Counted from the first letter of the stretch, positions 8,445 through 16,683 are shown. The stretch: 64,000 bases of DNA from Acidobacteriota bacterium (GCA_003225055.1 QIAU01000120.1:62001-126000); one strand, 5' to 3'. Notes: generated from the sequence alone by a model not told the origin. Translations and numbers: made by a program.

Positions 8445-9887
8445 ATGCGAAAGAGTCGGATCGCAGTCGTCATCTTCATCTGCCTGCCGCTCTCATCTGC
8501 CCAAACGTCTACCCCCATTCGCCAATTCATCAAGATTGACGCCCCTTTGGTGGCTCTGACCCACGTCCGCGTGCTCGATGGTACCGGCAGCCCCGCACGC
8601 GACGATCAGACTATCGTCCTCTCCAACGGCAAGATTGAATCGCTGGCCGCGGCGTCTTCGGCCAGCATACCGAAGGCAGCTCAGGTGCTTGATCTTCCGG
8701 GCTACACCGTCATTCCTGGCTTGGTCGGCATGCACGATCACCTGTTCTATCCCATGGGTGGCGGGATTTTCGGAGAGATGGGATTCAGTTTTCCCCGCCT
8801 TTATCTCGCCTGCGGAGTAACGACAATCCGCACCACGGGTTCGCTGGAGCCCTACACCGATTTAGAAATCAAGAAGAAGATTGAGCACGGTGAAATACCT
8901 GGCCCGAAAATGCACGTGACTGGGCCCTACCTCGAAGGCGAAGGTTCATGGGCGCTGCAGATGCACCAACTCACGGGTCCGCAGGACGCCACTCGTGTCG
9001 TGAACTATTGGCTGGACGCGGGGGTGGACACTTTCAAAGCCTACATGTTCATTACCGCCGACGAACTCTCTGCCGCGGTTCAGGCCGCGCATAAGCGCCA
9101 TGCCACAGTCACGGGCCACCTCTGCTCGATCGGATTTCGCGAGGCTGCCAGACTAGGAATCGATGACCTTGAGCACGGTCTGGTGGTTGATACCGAGTTC
9201 TTCCCGTGGAAAACCCCTGGCCAGTGTCCCGATCAGCCGAACGCCCTGGATTTTATTTCCAAGCTCGACCTGAACCGTGGTCCGGTGCACGACATGATCG
9301 ATGATCTTGTACAGCACCACGTCTCGGTTACTTCGACGCTGCCGGTGTTCGAGATGTTTGTTCCCGGCAGACCTGCGATTCAGTCCCGGGTTCTCGACGC
9401 CCTTTCGCCCGACGCCCGTAGTGCATTTCTGGCCAATAAGGTTGCCGCTACGTCCGTCGCGAATATCCAGAAGAGGTATAAGACAGACTCATCTCCCTGG
9501 CCGGCTGCTTTCAAGAAAGAAATGGAATTCGAGTACGCTTTCGCGAAGGCAGGAGGCCTGCTTTTAGCCGGCTTGGATCCTACCGGCATGGGAGGCGTGC
9601 TCGCCGGCTTCGGTGACCAGCGCGAAGTGGAGTTGCTGGTCGAAGCGGGATTCACACCGGTCGAAGCGATTCACATCGCGAGCTCGAATGGCGCCCAGTT
9701 TCTGGGAGAACTGGAACGCATTGGCACCATTGCCCCCGGCAAGCAGGCCGATATCACCGTTATCAAAGGCGATCCCTCGAAAAAAATCGAGGATATCGAA
9801 AACGTCGAAATCGTGTTCAAGGATGGCGTTGGCTACGATTCGGCCAAGCTGATCGAGTCCGTGCGCGGGCTAGTCGGGGCACGATAA
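8445..9887 (+). CDS. Secreted amidohydrolase-family metal-dependent hydrolase
   Basis: 480 aa with a signal peptide (MRKSRIAVVIFICLPLSSAQ), so probably periplasmic. The TIM-barrel amidohydrolase fold carries the metal-ligand pattern: HDH in GMHDHLFYP (about 99-101), Lys in DTFKAYMF (about 203), His in VTGHLCSIG (about 224), His in DDLEHGL and Asp in AGLDPTGMGG near residue 378. The C-terminus GTIAPGKQADITVIKGDP is the usual composite-domain strand of imidazolonepropionase/prolidase-like members. The substrate cannot be told from sequence; such secreted members often act on peptides or cyclic amides. It is followed 3 bp later by maf, so co-transcription is likely. Confidence 0.85.
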   Translation: MRKSRIAVVIFICLPLSSAQTSTPIRQFIKIDAPLVALTHVRVLDGTGSPARDDQTIVLSNGKIESLAAASSASIPKAAQVLDLPGYTVIPGLVGMHDHLFYPMGGGIFGEMGFSFPRLYLACGVTTIRTTGSLEPYTDLEIKKKIEHGEIPGPKMHVTGPYLEGEGSWALQMHQLTGPQDATRVVNYWLDAGVDTFKAYMFITADELSAAVQAAHKRHATVTGHLCSIGFREAARLGIDDLEHGLVVDTEFFPWKTPGQCPDQPNALDFISKLDLNRGPVHDMIDDLVQHHVSVTSTLPVFEMFVPGRPAIQSRVLDALSPDARSAFLANKVAATSVANIQKRYKTDSSPWPAAFKKEMEFEYAFAKAGGLLLAGLDPTGMGGVLAGFGDQREVELLVEAGFTPVEAIHIASSNGAQFLGELERIGTIAPGKQADITVIKGDPSKKIEDIENVEIVFKDGVGYDSAKLIESVRGLVGAR

Positions 9888-9890
9888 ATC

Positions 9891-10481
9891 ATGCTGATTC
9901 TCGCCTCTGCCTCCCCGCGTCGCCAGCAACTACTGCGCGCCGCAAGAATCCCATTTGTTGTGCAGCCCACCGACATCCCAGAAAATCCGCAATCCGGTGA
10001 GCATCCCCAAGCCTGCGCCCAACGGCTCGCCTGCGAGAAGGCAGCATTCATCGCGCGCCAGCGCCCGGGCGATCTGGTTCTGGGCGCCGATACCATTGTG
10101 GTCGTAAATAGCGAAATGTTGGGTAAGCCGGTTGACGCAGGCGACGCGGCCCGCATGCTGCGTCTTCTATCCGGCCGCTCCCACCAGGTCATCACGGGCG
10201 TGTGCCTGATCGGACCTGAAGCGAGAACCGAGAACCGGAAACTGAGAACTTTCGAAGATATCCGTTGCGAAACGACCACCGTTTCCATGGATGCCCTGAG
10301 GGATGCAGACATCCGGTCCTACATCGCGACCGGCGAACCCATGGACAAGGCCGGCGCGTACGCTATTCAAGGTATGGCTTCGCGTTGGATTCCAAGAATT
10401 GAGGGCGATTATTCGAATGTGGTGGGACTGCCGGTGGCGCTTGTGTACCGCATGCTGCAGGCGCACGGCGCAGGATTGTAA
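9891..10481 (+). CDS. maf: Maf-family nucleoside triphosphate pyrophosphatase
   Basis: House-cleaning NTP pyrophosphatase (dTTP/UTP or m7GTP type), 196 aa. The N-terminal signature is ILASASPRRQQLL, with EKA, LGADTIVVV and GKP motifs, then the C-terminal DKAGAYAIQGMASRWIPRIEGDYSNVVGLP, matching the YhdE/Maf subfamily. It begins 3 bp after the amidohydrolase stop. Residues about 111-120 (ARTENRKLRT), in the variable loop after VITGVCLIGPE, are encoded by 10222-10250. That run of gagaacc/gagaact words resembles the intergenic repeats near prfA, so the loop looks like an in-frame repeat insertion. Essential motifs are intact and the gene is probably functional. Confidence 0.93.
   Translation: MLILASASPRRQQLLRAARIPFVVQPTDIPENPQSGEHPQACAQRLACEKAAFIARQRPGDLVLGADTIVVVNSEMLGKPVDAGDAARMLRLLSGRSHQVITGVCLIGPEARTENRKLRTFEDIRCETTTVSMDALRDADIRSYIATGEPMDKAGAYAIQGMASRWIPRIEGDYSNVVGLPVALVYRMLQAHGAGL
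10222..10250. repeat. Iterated gagaac-type repeat inside maf
   Basis: The run starting cgagaaccgagaaccggaaa and ending ctgagaact is the same iterated word type as 55804-55836 and 55896-55915 near prfA. Here it lies in a surface loop of Maf. Confidence 0.5.
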
Positions 10482-10495
10482 GTGGTTGCTGGAAA

Positions 10496-10536
10496 CTCTG
10501 GGGTAGAGAGGTGGCTTGCCACGTCTGCGCCAAGGA
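10496..10536. repeat. Degenerate 'ggggtagaga...' palindromic repeat
   Basis: ggggtagaga followed by gtggc-tt-gccac and gtct; a related form occurs at 47822-47850 (ggggtagaga cgctgcctgccgcgtgtc). It sits between the converging maf and tatA and may double as a weak terminator. Confidence 0.45.
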
Positions 10537-10541
10537 AAATC

Positions 10542-10709
10542 CTAGGACTTCTTCTCCGAGCCTTCCTCGCCTTCCTTAACAGCAGACTTAAAATTCTTGA
10601 TGCCCTCGCCTAAGCCTTTGCCCAGGTCCGCCAGCTTGCTCGGGCCGAAGATAAGCAGCGCGATGGCCAGAATAAGCAGAATCTCAGGCAAACCCAATTT
10701 GCCGAACAT
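10542..10709 (-). CDS. tatA: Twin-arginine translocase subunit TatA/TatE family
   Basis: A 55-aa protein, short but complete. It begins [19 protein letters not shown], then [20 protein letters not shown], ending in a charged tail [11 protein letters not shown]. This is the TatA pattern: one N-terminal transmembrane helix, the FGP hinge with conserved Phe-Gly, an amphipathic helix and an acidic/basic tail. TatA oligomers form the pore that exports folded proteins across the inner membrane. A strong Shine-Dalgarno sequence (gaggagg, reverse strand, about 10716-10722) precedes the ATG at 10709. tatB/tatC are not nearby. Confidence 0.92.
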   Translation of the reverse strand: MFGKLGLPEILLILAIALLIFGPSKLADLGKGLGEGIKNFKSAVKEGEEGSEKKS

Positions 10710-10908
10710 ATCGCTACCTCCTCAAGGGTTTCGCCCGGCGCCCGGTTGAGCGCATGCCGACTAGCGCAAAACACCCTGGGGAAATTCTAGGCTTCTGGAC
10801 ACCCATAGTCAAAAGAATGCGTGAAACCGAGTGAAACCGGCAGCCGGGCTTCGTTCGGCCGGGACAGGTCAAAGCCCCGTCTACACACACCGGGCTGTCC
10901 CACACAGT

Positions 10909-12111
10909 TCACACGGACTGGATCAGGCCAGCCAGGAGCGCCGCTCGGCGGGGCAGCTCGGAAATCAGAATTGACTCGTGCACCGCATGCGCTCCTTCGC
11001 CCACTCCTCCCAGGCCGTCCAGAGTAGGAATTCCCAGAGCCGCAGTGAGGTTACCATCCGATCCGCCTCCCACTGCGGCCTCTTCCAGCTTCCAACCCAG
11101 TTCCGTCGCCAATACCGAGGCCAAGCGAAACAGTCCGGCTACGCCCGTTGTGCGTTCCATGGGCGGACGCTCAATCCCGCCGCTGATTTCCAACTTGCAC
11201 TTTCGGTTCACTGGTTTCAGGCTTCGCAGCTTGCGATCGATTCCTGCGGCATCCGTCATGCGCGCGATGCGAACATCAATAGAGGCGCTGGCTTCCGCCG
11301 GAATCACGTTGACCCGGGTTCCTCCGCTAATGATATCCACACTAACTGTCAGACCTGGTTTCGAATCCGTCATCGCCGAGATGCGCTCGATCTGCCGAGC
11401 CAGTTCGAGTACGGCGCTTTGTCCTTCTTCAAAATCCAGTCCCGCGTGCGCAGCCTTGCCAGTCACTTTGAGCGAGTACTCGCCTACGCCCTTACGAGCG
11501 GTCTTTACCGCACCCCGTAATCCGTACGAGGGCTCTAAGACCAGCACGGCCTCCGAATGTTTTGCCAACTCTTCCGTTATCCGGCGCGAGGAGGTGCTGC
11601 CGACCTCCTCATCGGAAACGAGTAGCACCGTGACGGATCGGGGCAGCGTCCCCTCCTGAGTGCGCAAGGCATCAATCGCATACAGCATGAAGGCAATGCC
11701 TGACTTCATATCCAGCGTTCCGGGTCCCCACAGGCGCCCGGCGCCGGTGCGGCACGGCATGGTGGCCAGTGCGCCCAGGGGATACACCGTATCGAAGTGA
11801 CCCAAGAGAAGGACAGGCTTGCGCCGGTCGCGGCCTGGAAAATCCACTTGCAGGTGGTCGCCAAAATCGGCAGTGCGGTGGAACTTACTGTGCCCGCCGA
11901 GTGCCTCGAATTTCGAAGCCAGCCAGTGACCCAGCCGGTCGGCTGCCGGCTTGTTGTCGGTGGGCGACTCGATCTCGACGGCCTGGCGGATGGTCTCAAC
12001 GATTGCTTCCTGCCGCTCCTGAAAATAAGTGACTGGAACATGAGTGAATTGGACCGCAGCGACAGAAGTTTGCTGGCTCGTCGGCTTTTTCTTTTTCATC
12101 AGGTTGCGCAA
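10909..12111 (-). CDS. M20 family metallopeptidase (glutamate carboxypeptidase-like)
   Basis: 400-aa zinc hydrolase of the M20A/carboxypeptidase G2 type. Zinc and catalytic motifs: HFDTVYPLG (His ligand and catalytic Asp), GTLDMKSGIA (bridging Asp), SDEEVGS (catalytic Glu and ligand), VLEPS and the C-terminal GGVGEGAHAVHES (His ligand). The dimerisation domain lies between, with GKAAHAGLDFEEGQSA. There is no signal peptide; the N-terminus is a lysine-rich MRNLMKKKKPTSQ, and Met5 is an alternative start. It probably cleaves C-terminal glutamate or N-acyl amino acids, but substrate is not predictable. It is divergent from fabZ, which has its own TATAAT box in the 93-bp gap. Confidence 0.88.
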   Translation of the reverse strand: MRNLMKKKKPTSQQTSVAAVQFTHVPVTYFQERQEAIVETIRQAVEIESPTDNKPAADRLGHWLASKFEALGGHSKFHRTADFGDHLQVDFPGRDRRKPVLLLGHFDTVYPLGALATMPCRTGAGRLWGPGTLDMKSGIAFMLYAIDALRTQEGTLPRSVTVLLVSDEEVGSTSSRRITEELAKHSEAVLVLEPSYGLRGAVKTARKGVGEYSLKVTGKAAHAGLDFEEGQSAVLELARQIERISAMTDSKPGLTVSVDIISGGTRVNVIPAEASASIDVRIARMTDAAGIDRKLRSLKPVNRKCKLEISGGIERPPMERTTGVAGLFRLASVLATELGWKLEEAAVGGGSDGNLTAALGIPTLDGLGGVGEGAHAVHESILISELPRRAALLAGLIQSV

Positions 12112-12177
12112 TTCCCGCAGGCGGCACGCGGTCTAAAGAGAGGGACCGATGGCAACGGTATTCGTCGCGCAGTACAG

Positions 12178-12183
12178 TATAAT
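12178..12183 (+). promoter_or_regulatory. -10 box TATAAT upstream of fabZ
   Basis: Perfect TATAAT 21 bp before the fabZ ATG. The -35 position (about 12155-12160) is poor. It would drive the fabZ-lpxA(-lpxI) transcript with a very short leader. Confidence 0.5.
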
Positions 12184-12204
12184 CTTCGCCTTACGAGAAG
12201 CAGA

Positions 12205-12732
12205 ATGACTGACAGCGCTCACCCTGTGGCCGAAACTCCTCCTGCGACCCGGACGACGCTGGATATCAACGACATCCTGCGCATTCTGCCGCACCGCCAT
12301 CCCTTCCTGCTGATTGACCGCATCATCGATCTCACTCCTAAGGAGCGCATCGTAGCCGTCAAGAACGTCACGATAAACGAGCCGTTTTTCGCGGGGCACT
12401 TTCCTAACATGCCCATTATGCCGGGCGTGCTTATAGTCGAAGCCATCGCTCAGGCCGGTGGAGCACTGCTGCTGACCGAAGTCGAAGACCGCGACGACAA
12501 GCTGATGGTGCTCACCGGCATCGAAAAAGCCCGCTTCCGCCGTCCCGTGCTGCCGGGAGATCAATTGCGCATTGAGGTCGAGGTCAAAGCCTGGCGCCAA
12601 ACCGCAGTGCGCATGGAGGGCAAGGCATTTGTGGGCGGCAAGCGGGTGGCTGAGGCAACCGTTACCTGCCAGCTTGTGCCCCGCTCCAGCACGCCACGGA
12701 CTGCAGACAACGACTCGGATTCCGGAAGTTAG
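12205..12732 (+). CDS. fabZ: 3-hydroxyacyl-ACP dehydratase FabZ
   Basis: Hot-dog-fold dehydratase of fatty-acid elongation, 175 aa from the ATG at 12205. The start is chosen because the frame upstream runs antisense through the M20 gene and has no family similarity. The signature is DILRILPHRHPFLLIDRI, and the catalytic His of FFAGHFPNMPIMPGV and Glu of LIVEAIAQAGG are both present. The C-terminal tail (about 150-175, RSSTPRTADNDSDSGS) is an extension beyond the usual fold. The stop is 6 bp before lpxA: the standard fabZ-lpxA pair of lipid A synthesis. Confidence 0.95.
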   Translation: MTDSAHPVAETPPATRTTLDINDILRILPHRHPFLLIDRIIDLTPKERIVAVKNVTINEPFFAGHFPNMPIMPGVLIVEAIAQAGGALLLTEVEDRDDKLMVLTGIEKARFRRPVLPGDQLRIEVEVKAWRQTAVRMEGKAFVGGKRVAEATVTCQLVPRSSTPRTADNDSDSGS

Positions 12733-12738
12733 CCCTGC

Positions 12739-13542
12739 GTGAGTGTGATCGCGAAATCTCGGGACAGCTCAGTTGCTGCCACCGCCCTGGTTGACCCCAG
12801 AGCAATCATCGGAGCCGGCTGCAAGATCGGCCCCTATTGCGTGATCGGGCCGGATGTCGAACTGGGCGAGCGATGCGAATTCATCTCCCACGTCACAGTT
12901 GAAGGCCCTAGCAAAATCGGCTCCGATAACCGCTTCTTTCCGTTCTCCTCGATCGGCTTGGCGCCGCAGGACCTTACTTACAAAGGTGAACCCACGCGCC
13001 TGGAAATTGGTGACCACAACACCATGCGCGAGTTCGTCACGATCAACCGCGGAACCGTGAAAGGCGGCGGGCTAACCCGCATTGGCAGTCACACGCTGAT
13101 CATGGCTTATGTGCACGTGGCTCATGATTGCTTCATCGGGGATCATGTGCTGCTGGCCAATGCCGCGACTCTTGGCGGGCACGTGATAGTGGAGGAATGG
13201 GCGCAGGTGGGCGCGCTCTGTCCCGTGCACCATTTCGTAAGAATCGGCGCCTACGCGTTTGTCGGCGGCGGCACCACGGTGACGAAAGATGTTCTCCCGT
13301 TCTCGAAGACCGTCGCAGCTCGCGGCACCCACGCCTATGGTCTGAATGCCGTCGGGCTGGAGCGTCGTGGCTTCAGCAAAGGACGCATCCGCAAAATTCA
13401 CCACGCGTACAAGACCCTGCTCGCCTCAAAGCTCAACACGACGCAAGCCTTGGAGAAGCTCAAGTCGGAGCCCGATCGCGGCGAGGATGCGGACATGCTC
13501 ATTCGTTTCATTGAGCAGTCGGAGAGAGGAGTGATTAAGTGA
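12739..13542 (+). CDS. lpxA: UDP-N-acetylglucosamine O-acyltransferase LpxA
   Basis: First acyltransfer of lipid A synthesis; transfers R-3-hydroxyacyl from ACP to the 3 position of UDP-GlcNAc (or a 3-amino sugar in some lineages). 267 aa with GTG start. Left-handed beta-helix hexapeptide repeats begin at ALVDPRAIIGAGCKIGPYCVIG. The catalytic His lies in YVHVAHDCFIGDHVLLAN (about 125-140). The substrate-contacting VHHFVRIGAYAFVGGGTTVTKDVLP and C-terminal helical domain GLNAVGLERRGFS follow. It is tightly coupled to fabZ. A Gfo/Idh oxidoreductase downstream raises the possibility of a 3-amino variant; the sequence alone does not settle this. Confidence 0.95.
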   Translation: MSVIAKSRDSSVAATALVDPRAIIGAGCKIGPYCVIGPDVELGERCEFISHVTVEGPSKIGSDNRFFPFSSIGLAPQDLTYKGEPTRLEIGDHNTMREFVTINRGTVKGGGLTRIGSHTLIMAYVHVAHDCFIGDHVLLANAATLGGHVIVEEWAQVGALCPVHHFVRIGAYAFVGGGTTVTKDVLPFSKTVAARGTHAYGLNAVGLERRGFSKGRIRKIHHAYKTLLASKLNTTQALEKLKSEPDRGEDADMLIRFIEQSERGVIK

Positions 13543-13548
13543 GTGGTC

Positions 13549-13682
13549 GGTGGCGAGTACCGGGTGGTTGGTGCTAGCTGGGGGGTAGTGGTTAGTTCTT
13601 GACAGCCGGGTGCTTGGGTCGGCCAAAAGCGATGACTACCAATTTCTAGCCGCTGATCACTACCCACTAAGTCCTGGCCACC
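13549..13682. repeat. Inverted-repeat element of iterated words before lpxI
   Basis: ggtggc (13549-13554) is inverted at gccacc (13677-13682), and gggtagtg (13583-13590) at cactaccc (13658-13665). The interior repeats the words ggtggttgg/ggtagtggttag. It ends 3 bp before the lpxI ATG. Confidence 0.5.
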
Positions 13683-13685
13683 TCC

Positions 13686-14528
13686 ATGCAGCCAAAACAA
13701 AGACTCGGTCTGATAGCCGGCAACGGACGCTTCCCGATTCTTGTCCTTGATGCAGCCCGCGCTCAGGGCCTTGACGTAGTCGTCGCTGCCATCAAGGAAG
13801 AGACCTTCCCCGAAATCGAGTCGCATGGCGCCGCCGCTGTGCATTGGCTATCTCTCGGAGAACTTTCCAAACTGATCGATACCTTCAAGCGTGAGGGCGT
13901 GTACCGCGCTGTCATGGCGGGGCAGGTCAAGCACAAGCAGATTTTTTCCAGCATCAAGCCCGACTGGCGGTTGGCAAAATTGCTGCTGGCACTCGGCACG
14001 CGCAACACTGACTCTCTGCTCGGCGGCCTAGCCAGGGTGCTGGCCGACGCAGGCATCACGCTGGAAAATTCGACGTCTCTTCTGGAGCCGCTGCTCGCCA
14101 GGCCAGGTGTTTTGACCAAGCGCCCGCCAACTGATCAGGAAAGGAAAAACATCGAGTACGGACGTGCTGTGGCCCGGCACCTTGCGCAATACGATATTGG
14201 CCAAACCGTGGTAGTCGCTGAATCAGCGTGTGTAGCCGTGGAATCTATGGAGGGGACCGACGCCACCATTGAACGCGCCGGCCAGATCATGGCTTCGCTT
14301 GAGTCCACGCCCTCGACCCTGACCCGTGCTCTGACGGTGGTGAAAATCGCCAAACCGAATCAGGATATGCGCTTCGATGTGCCTGTAATAGGCGTGAAGA
14401 CCATCGAAGTGATGCACCAAGCCGGAGCCACGTGCCTGGCGGTGGACGCCGGGAAGTGCCTGCTTCTGGACGGCGACGCCGTTCTTACGGCAGCGAATTC
14501 TGGAGAGGTCGCAATAGTTGCCGATTAA
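13686..14528 (+). CDS. lpxI: UDP-2,3-diacylglucosamine pyrophosphatase LpxI
   Basis: Hydrolyses UDP-2,3-diacylglucosamine to lipid X in lipid A synthesis, replacing LpxH in many non-gamma lineages. 280 aa. N-terminal LGLIAGNGRFPILVLDAARAQG, then YRAVMAGQVKHKQIF and the C-terminal DUF1009 motifs GQTVVVAESACVAVESMEGTDATIERAG, IAKPNQDMRFDVPVIGVKTIEVMHQAGATCLAVDAGKCLLLDG, are all typical. The order lpxA-lpxI is common. The start ATG at 13686 lies directly against an inverted-repeat element and has no clear Shine-Dalgarno sequence. Confidence 0.94.
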   Translation: MQPKQRLGLIAGNGRFPILVLDAARAQGLDVVVAAIKEETFPEIESHGAAAVHWLSLGELSKLIDTFKREGVYRAVMAGQVKHKQIFSSIKPDWRLAKLLLALGTRNTDSLLGGLARVLADAGITLENSTSLLEPLLARPGVLTKRPPTDQERKNIEYGRAVARHLAQYDIGQTVVVAESACVAVESMEGTDATIERAGQIMASLESTPSTLTRALTVVKIAKPNQDMRFDVPVIGVKTIEVMHQAGATCLAVDAGKCLLLDGDAVLTAANSGEVAIVAD

Positions 14529-14603
14529 TTCTCGGGAGTTCCTGAATCCGTTGCACCTCCTGGAAAATCTATTAGCACGGAATCCGAAATTCCGGGAGGC
14601 ATC

Positions 14604-15071
14604 ATGTCAGAGACAGCGCGCCTTGCCGACCAGATTCGCCGCGCGTTTGAAGGGGAAGCGTGGCACGGGGACTCTGTTCTCGAGATTCTCAAAAACGTCG
14701 ATGCCAAGCAGGCAGCGGCGCGGCCCATCAAGAAGGCACATACGATTTGGGAGCTGGTCTTGCATATTGCCGCTTGGGACGGGGCAGTTCGTCGACGCAC
14801 TGCCGGGCAGCCGGTCAACCTGAGCGACAACGAAAACTTTCCGCCCGTCCAAGACACCAGTGCTGCTGCTTGGAAGAAGGCTGTCGAGTATATGCGCCGG
14901 ACCCATAACGACCTGGTCCAAGCGGTCGCCGGTTTCCCCGATTCCCGCTTGCAGGAGCAGGTTCCGGGCAAGAAGGAATCCTTCTACAACTTCTTCTATA
15001 TGTTCAGCGGGATTGTGCAACACGAGCTGTACCACGCCGGCCAGATTGTTTTGCTCAAGAAAGCGGCTTAA
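14604..15071 (+). CDS. DinB-fold (DUF664-like) putative metal-dependent protein
   Basis: 155 aa, four-helix-bundle DinB/YfiT type. The usual metal-binding histidines are visible: VLHIAAWDGAV (about residue 54) and the C-terminal VQHELYHAGQIVLLKK (about 139 and 143). Known relatives include bacillithiol- or mycothiol-dependent transferases, but most are uncharacterised, so no reaction is assigned. It is preceded by ggaggcatc (about 14595-14603), a good ribosome-binding site for the ATG at 14604. It lies between lpxI and the Gfo/Idh gene but shows no obvious link to lipid A. Confidence 0.85.
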   Translation: MSETARLADQIRRAFEGEAWHGDSVLEILKNVDAKQAAARPIKKAHTIWELVLHIAAWDGAVRRRTAGQPVNLSDNENFPPVQDTSAAAWKKAVEYMRRTHNDLVQAVAGFPDSRLQEQVPGKKESFYNFFYMFSGIVQHELYHAGQIVLLKKAA

Positions 15072-15184
15072 GCGAGTTGAGGTACTGGGCGCCCTATGTT
15101 CATTCCGGTACGCAAGCTTGGCAAAATCTGAACAACAATTCTACAGACGAAACACAACCTACTTTATTGAACCCCTACGCGAAG

Positions 15185-15605
15185 ATGTCCAGCCAAGAAG
15201 TCAGCCAAGGCAGCTCACCACTTCGGAGGTCAGCTGTCCTGAAAATCGATAGGCGCCGGCGAATCGTGGTGTCCACCTTTTATGGCGAAGTTAATAGCGG
15301 TGAGGTCCTGCGCCATGGACGAGAAATCCAGGCTGATCCTGATTTCGAATCCTAACTTCGATGAGATCGTGGACTTCACTTCGGTCACAAAAATCCTGGT
15401 CTCTCACACTGGCCAAATAACAGTATTTTCAGGGCACAGGCACGGCACATCATCGTCGCTGCTGCGGATCGCCCGCTCCAGTTAGCGCAGAAGTATAAGG
15501 CTCTTCGGCGGCAACCCGCCCAAGGCTGGTCGTGGTGCGACGCTCGAGGAAGCCTATCAACTTCTCGGTATTGAGTTTCCGGGGGATGTTCGACACCCTG
15601 CTTGA
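15185..15605 (+). pseudogene. Frameshifted small STAS/SpoIIAA-like protein remnant
   Basis: A once continuous protein can be read only by switching frames. AVLKIDRRRRIVVSTFYGEV...REIQADPDF (to about 15345) is followed by NPNFDEIVDFTSVTKILVSHTGQITVF (about 15346-15430). Then comes AQARHIIVAAADRPLQLAQKYKAL (15434-15510) and TLEEAYQLLGIEFPGD up to a stop at 15603-15605 (15540-15605). Three frame changes disrupt it. The pattern (strand, short linker, DPDFxxxxxxxDFxxVT, final EEAxxxLG) is that of small two-layer alpha/beta proteins common in Acidobacteriota. Function is unknown. It appears recently decayed since residues remain readable. Confidence 0.7.
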
Positions 15606-15678
15606 AGTGCTCAAAGAGGTACCGAACCATGCGACAATCAGGCCTGCGAGCGGCAACCAGCCGACTGGCAACTGAGCA

Positions 15679-16683
15679 CTGACCTCCAAGCCCATCAACG
15701 TCGCCGTAGTCGGCGTAGGCGCTTTCGGACGTAATCACGCCCGTGTTTACCGGCAACTGGAACGGCAAGGCGAACCCGTGCGACTGGCCGCGATCGTGGA
15801 CGCCGACACTAGCCGCGCCGACGCCGTTGGCAAACAATATGGCACTCGTGCCTTTGGTTCGGTTGAGCAACTGATTGCAACCCGAATTGAAGTCCAGGCG
15901 GCATCCGTGGCGGTGCCTACGGTCGCACACCTGAGTGTGGCCAGCAGGCTGATGGAAGCGGGGGTCGACGTGCTCATCGAGAAGCCCCTGGCGCCTTCTC
16001 TGAAGGAAGCGGATGAGCTGGTGCGAGTGGCCAACCGCCACAAGCGCATTGCTCAGGCAGGACATCTGGAGCGCTTTAACCCTGCCGTGCGGGCGACTGC
16101 GCCCCTGATCACTCAGCCGATGTTCTTTGAGGTACACCGGCTTAGCGTGTTTACCCCACGTTCGCTCGACATTGACGTGATTCTTGATCTGATGATCCAC
16201 GATCTGGACATCGTGCTCTCGTTTGTCAATTCACCGGTCAAAGAAATCCGTGCCGTCGGTTTGCCTATCCTATCGGGTCAGGTGGATATCGCCAATGTGC
16301 GTATGGAATTCGACTCGGGCTGTGTGGCCAACTTTACGGCTAGCCGGGTTTCGACCGAGCGGGTTCGCAAGCTGCGCTTCTTTCAACCCGAACAGTACAT
16401 CTCAATCGATTATGCGCGGCAGGACGTGCTGGTTTTTTCGGTGGGACAGGCGGGGGCCCCATCCCCCAACCCGCAGATCACCGTGACCAAGCCGTCCGTC
16501 ACTTCCGAGGAACCTTTGCAGGCAGAATTGAAGTCATTTCTGTCTGCGGTCCGGGCTTGTTCCGAGCCGGTGGTTCCCCTTGGGGATGGCCGGCGCGCCT
16601 TGGCCGTCGCTCTGGATGTTGTCGCCGCGATCCGGGAGCACGGCATCAAGGTGAACCTGGACAAGCTAACCATCGCCCCCTGA
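15679..16683 (+). CDS. Gfo/Idh/MocA family NAD(P)-dependent sugar oxidoreductase
   Basis: 334 aa from an inferred CTG start. The Rossmann nucleotide-binding motif VAVVGVGAFGRNHARVY begins at about 15700, upstream of the first GTG (15778), and an in-frame stop lies at 15673-15675. Translation must therefore start at CTG 15679, giving MTSKPINVAVVG, or a nearby non-standard codon. The family catalytic motif EKPLAPSLKEADEL (about 94-107) and GHLERFNPAV follow, with the C-terminal sheet domain. Position in a fabZ-lpxA-lpxI cluster suggests action on a UDP-amino sugar, as in GnnA, which oxidises UDP-GlcNAc C3 before transamination. No GnnB aminotransferase is in the window, so this is inference. 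Confidence 0.85.
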   Translation: MTSKPINVAVVGVGAFGRNHARVYRQLERQGEPVRLAAIVDADTSRADAVGKQYGTRAFGSVEQLIATRIEVQAASVAVPTVAHLSVASRLMEAGVDVLIEKPLAPSLKEADELVRVANRHKRIAQAGHLERFNPAVRATAPLITQPMFFEVHRLSVFTPRSLDIDVILDLMIHDLDIVLSFVNSPVKEIRAVGLPILSGQVDIANVRMEFDSGCVANFTASRVSTERVRKLRFFQPEQYISIDYARQDVLVFSVGQAGAPSPNPQITVTKPSVTSEEPLQAELKSFLSAVRACSEPVVPLGDGRRALAVALDVVAAIREHGIKVNLDKLTIAP

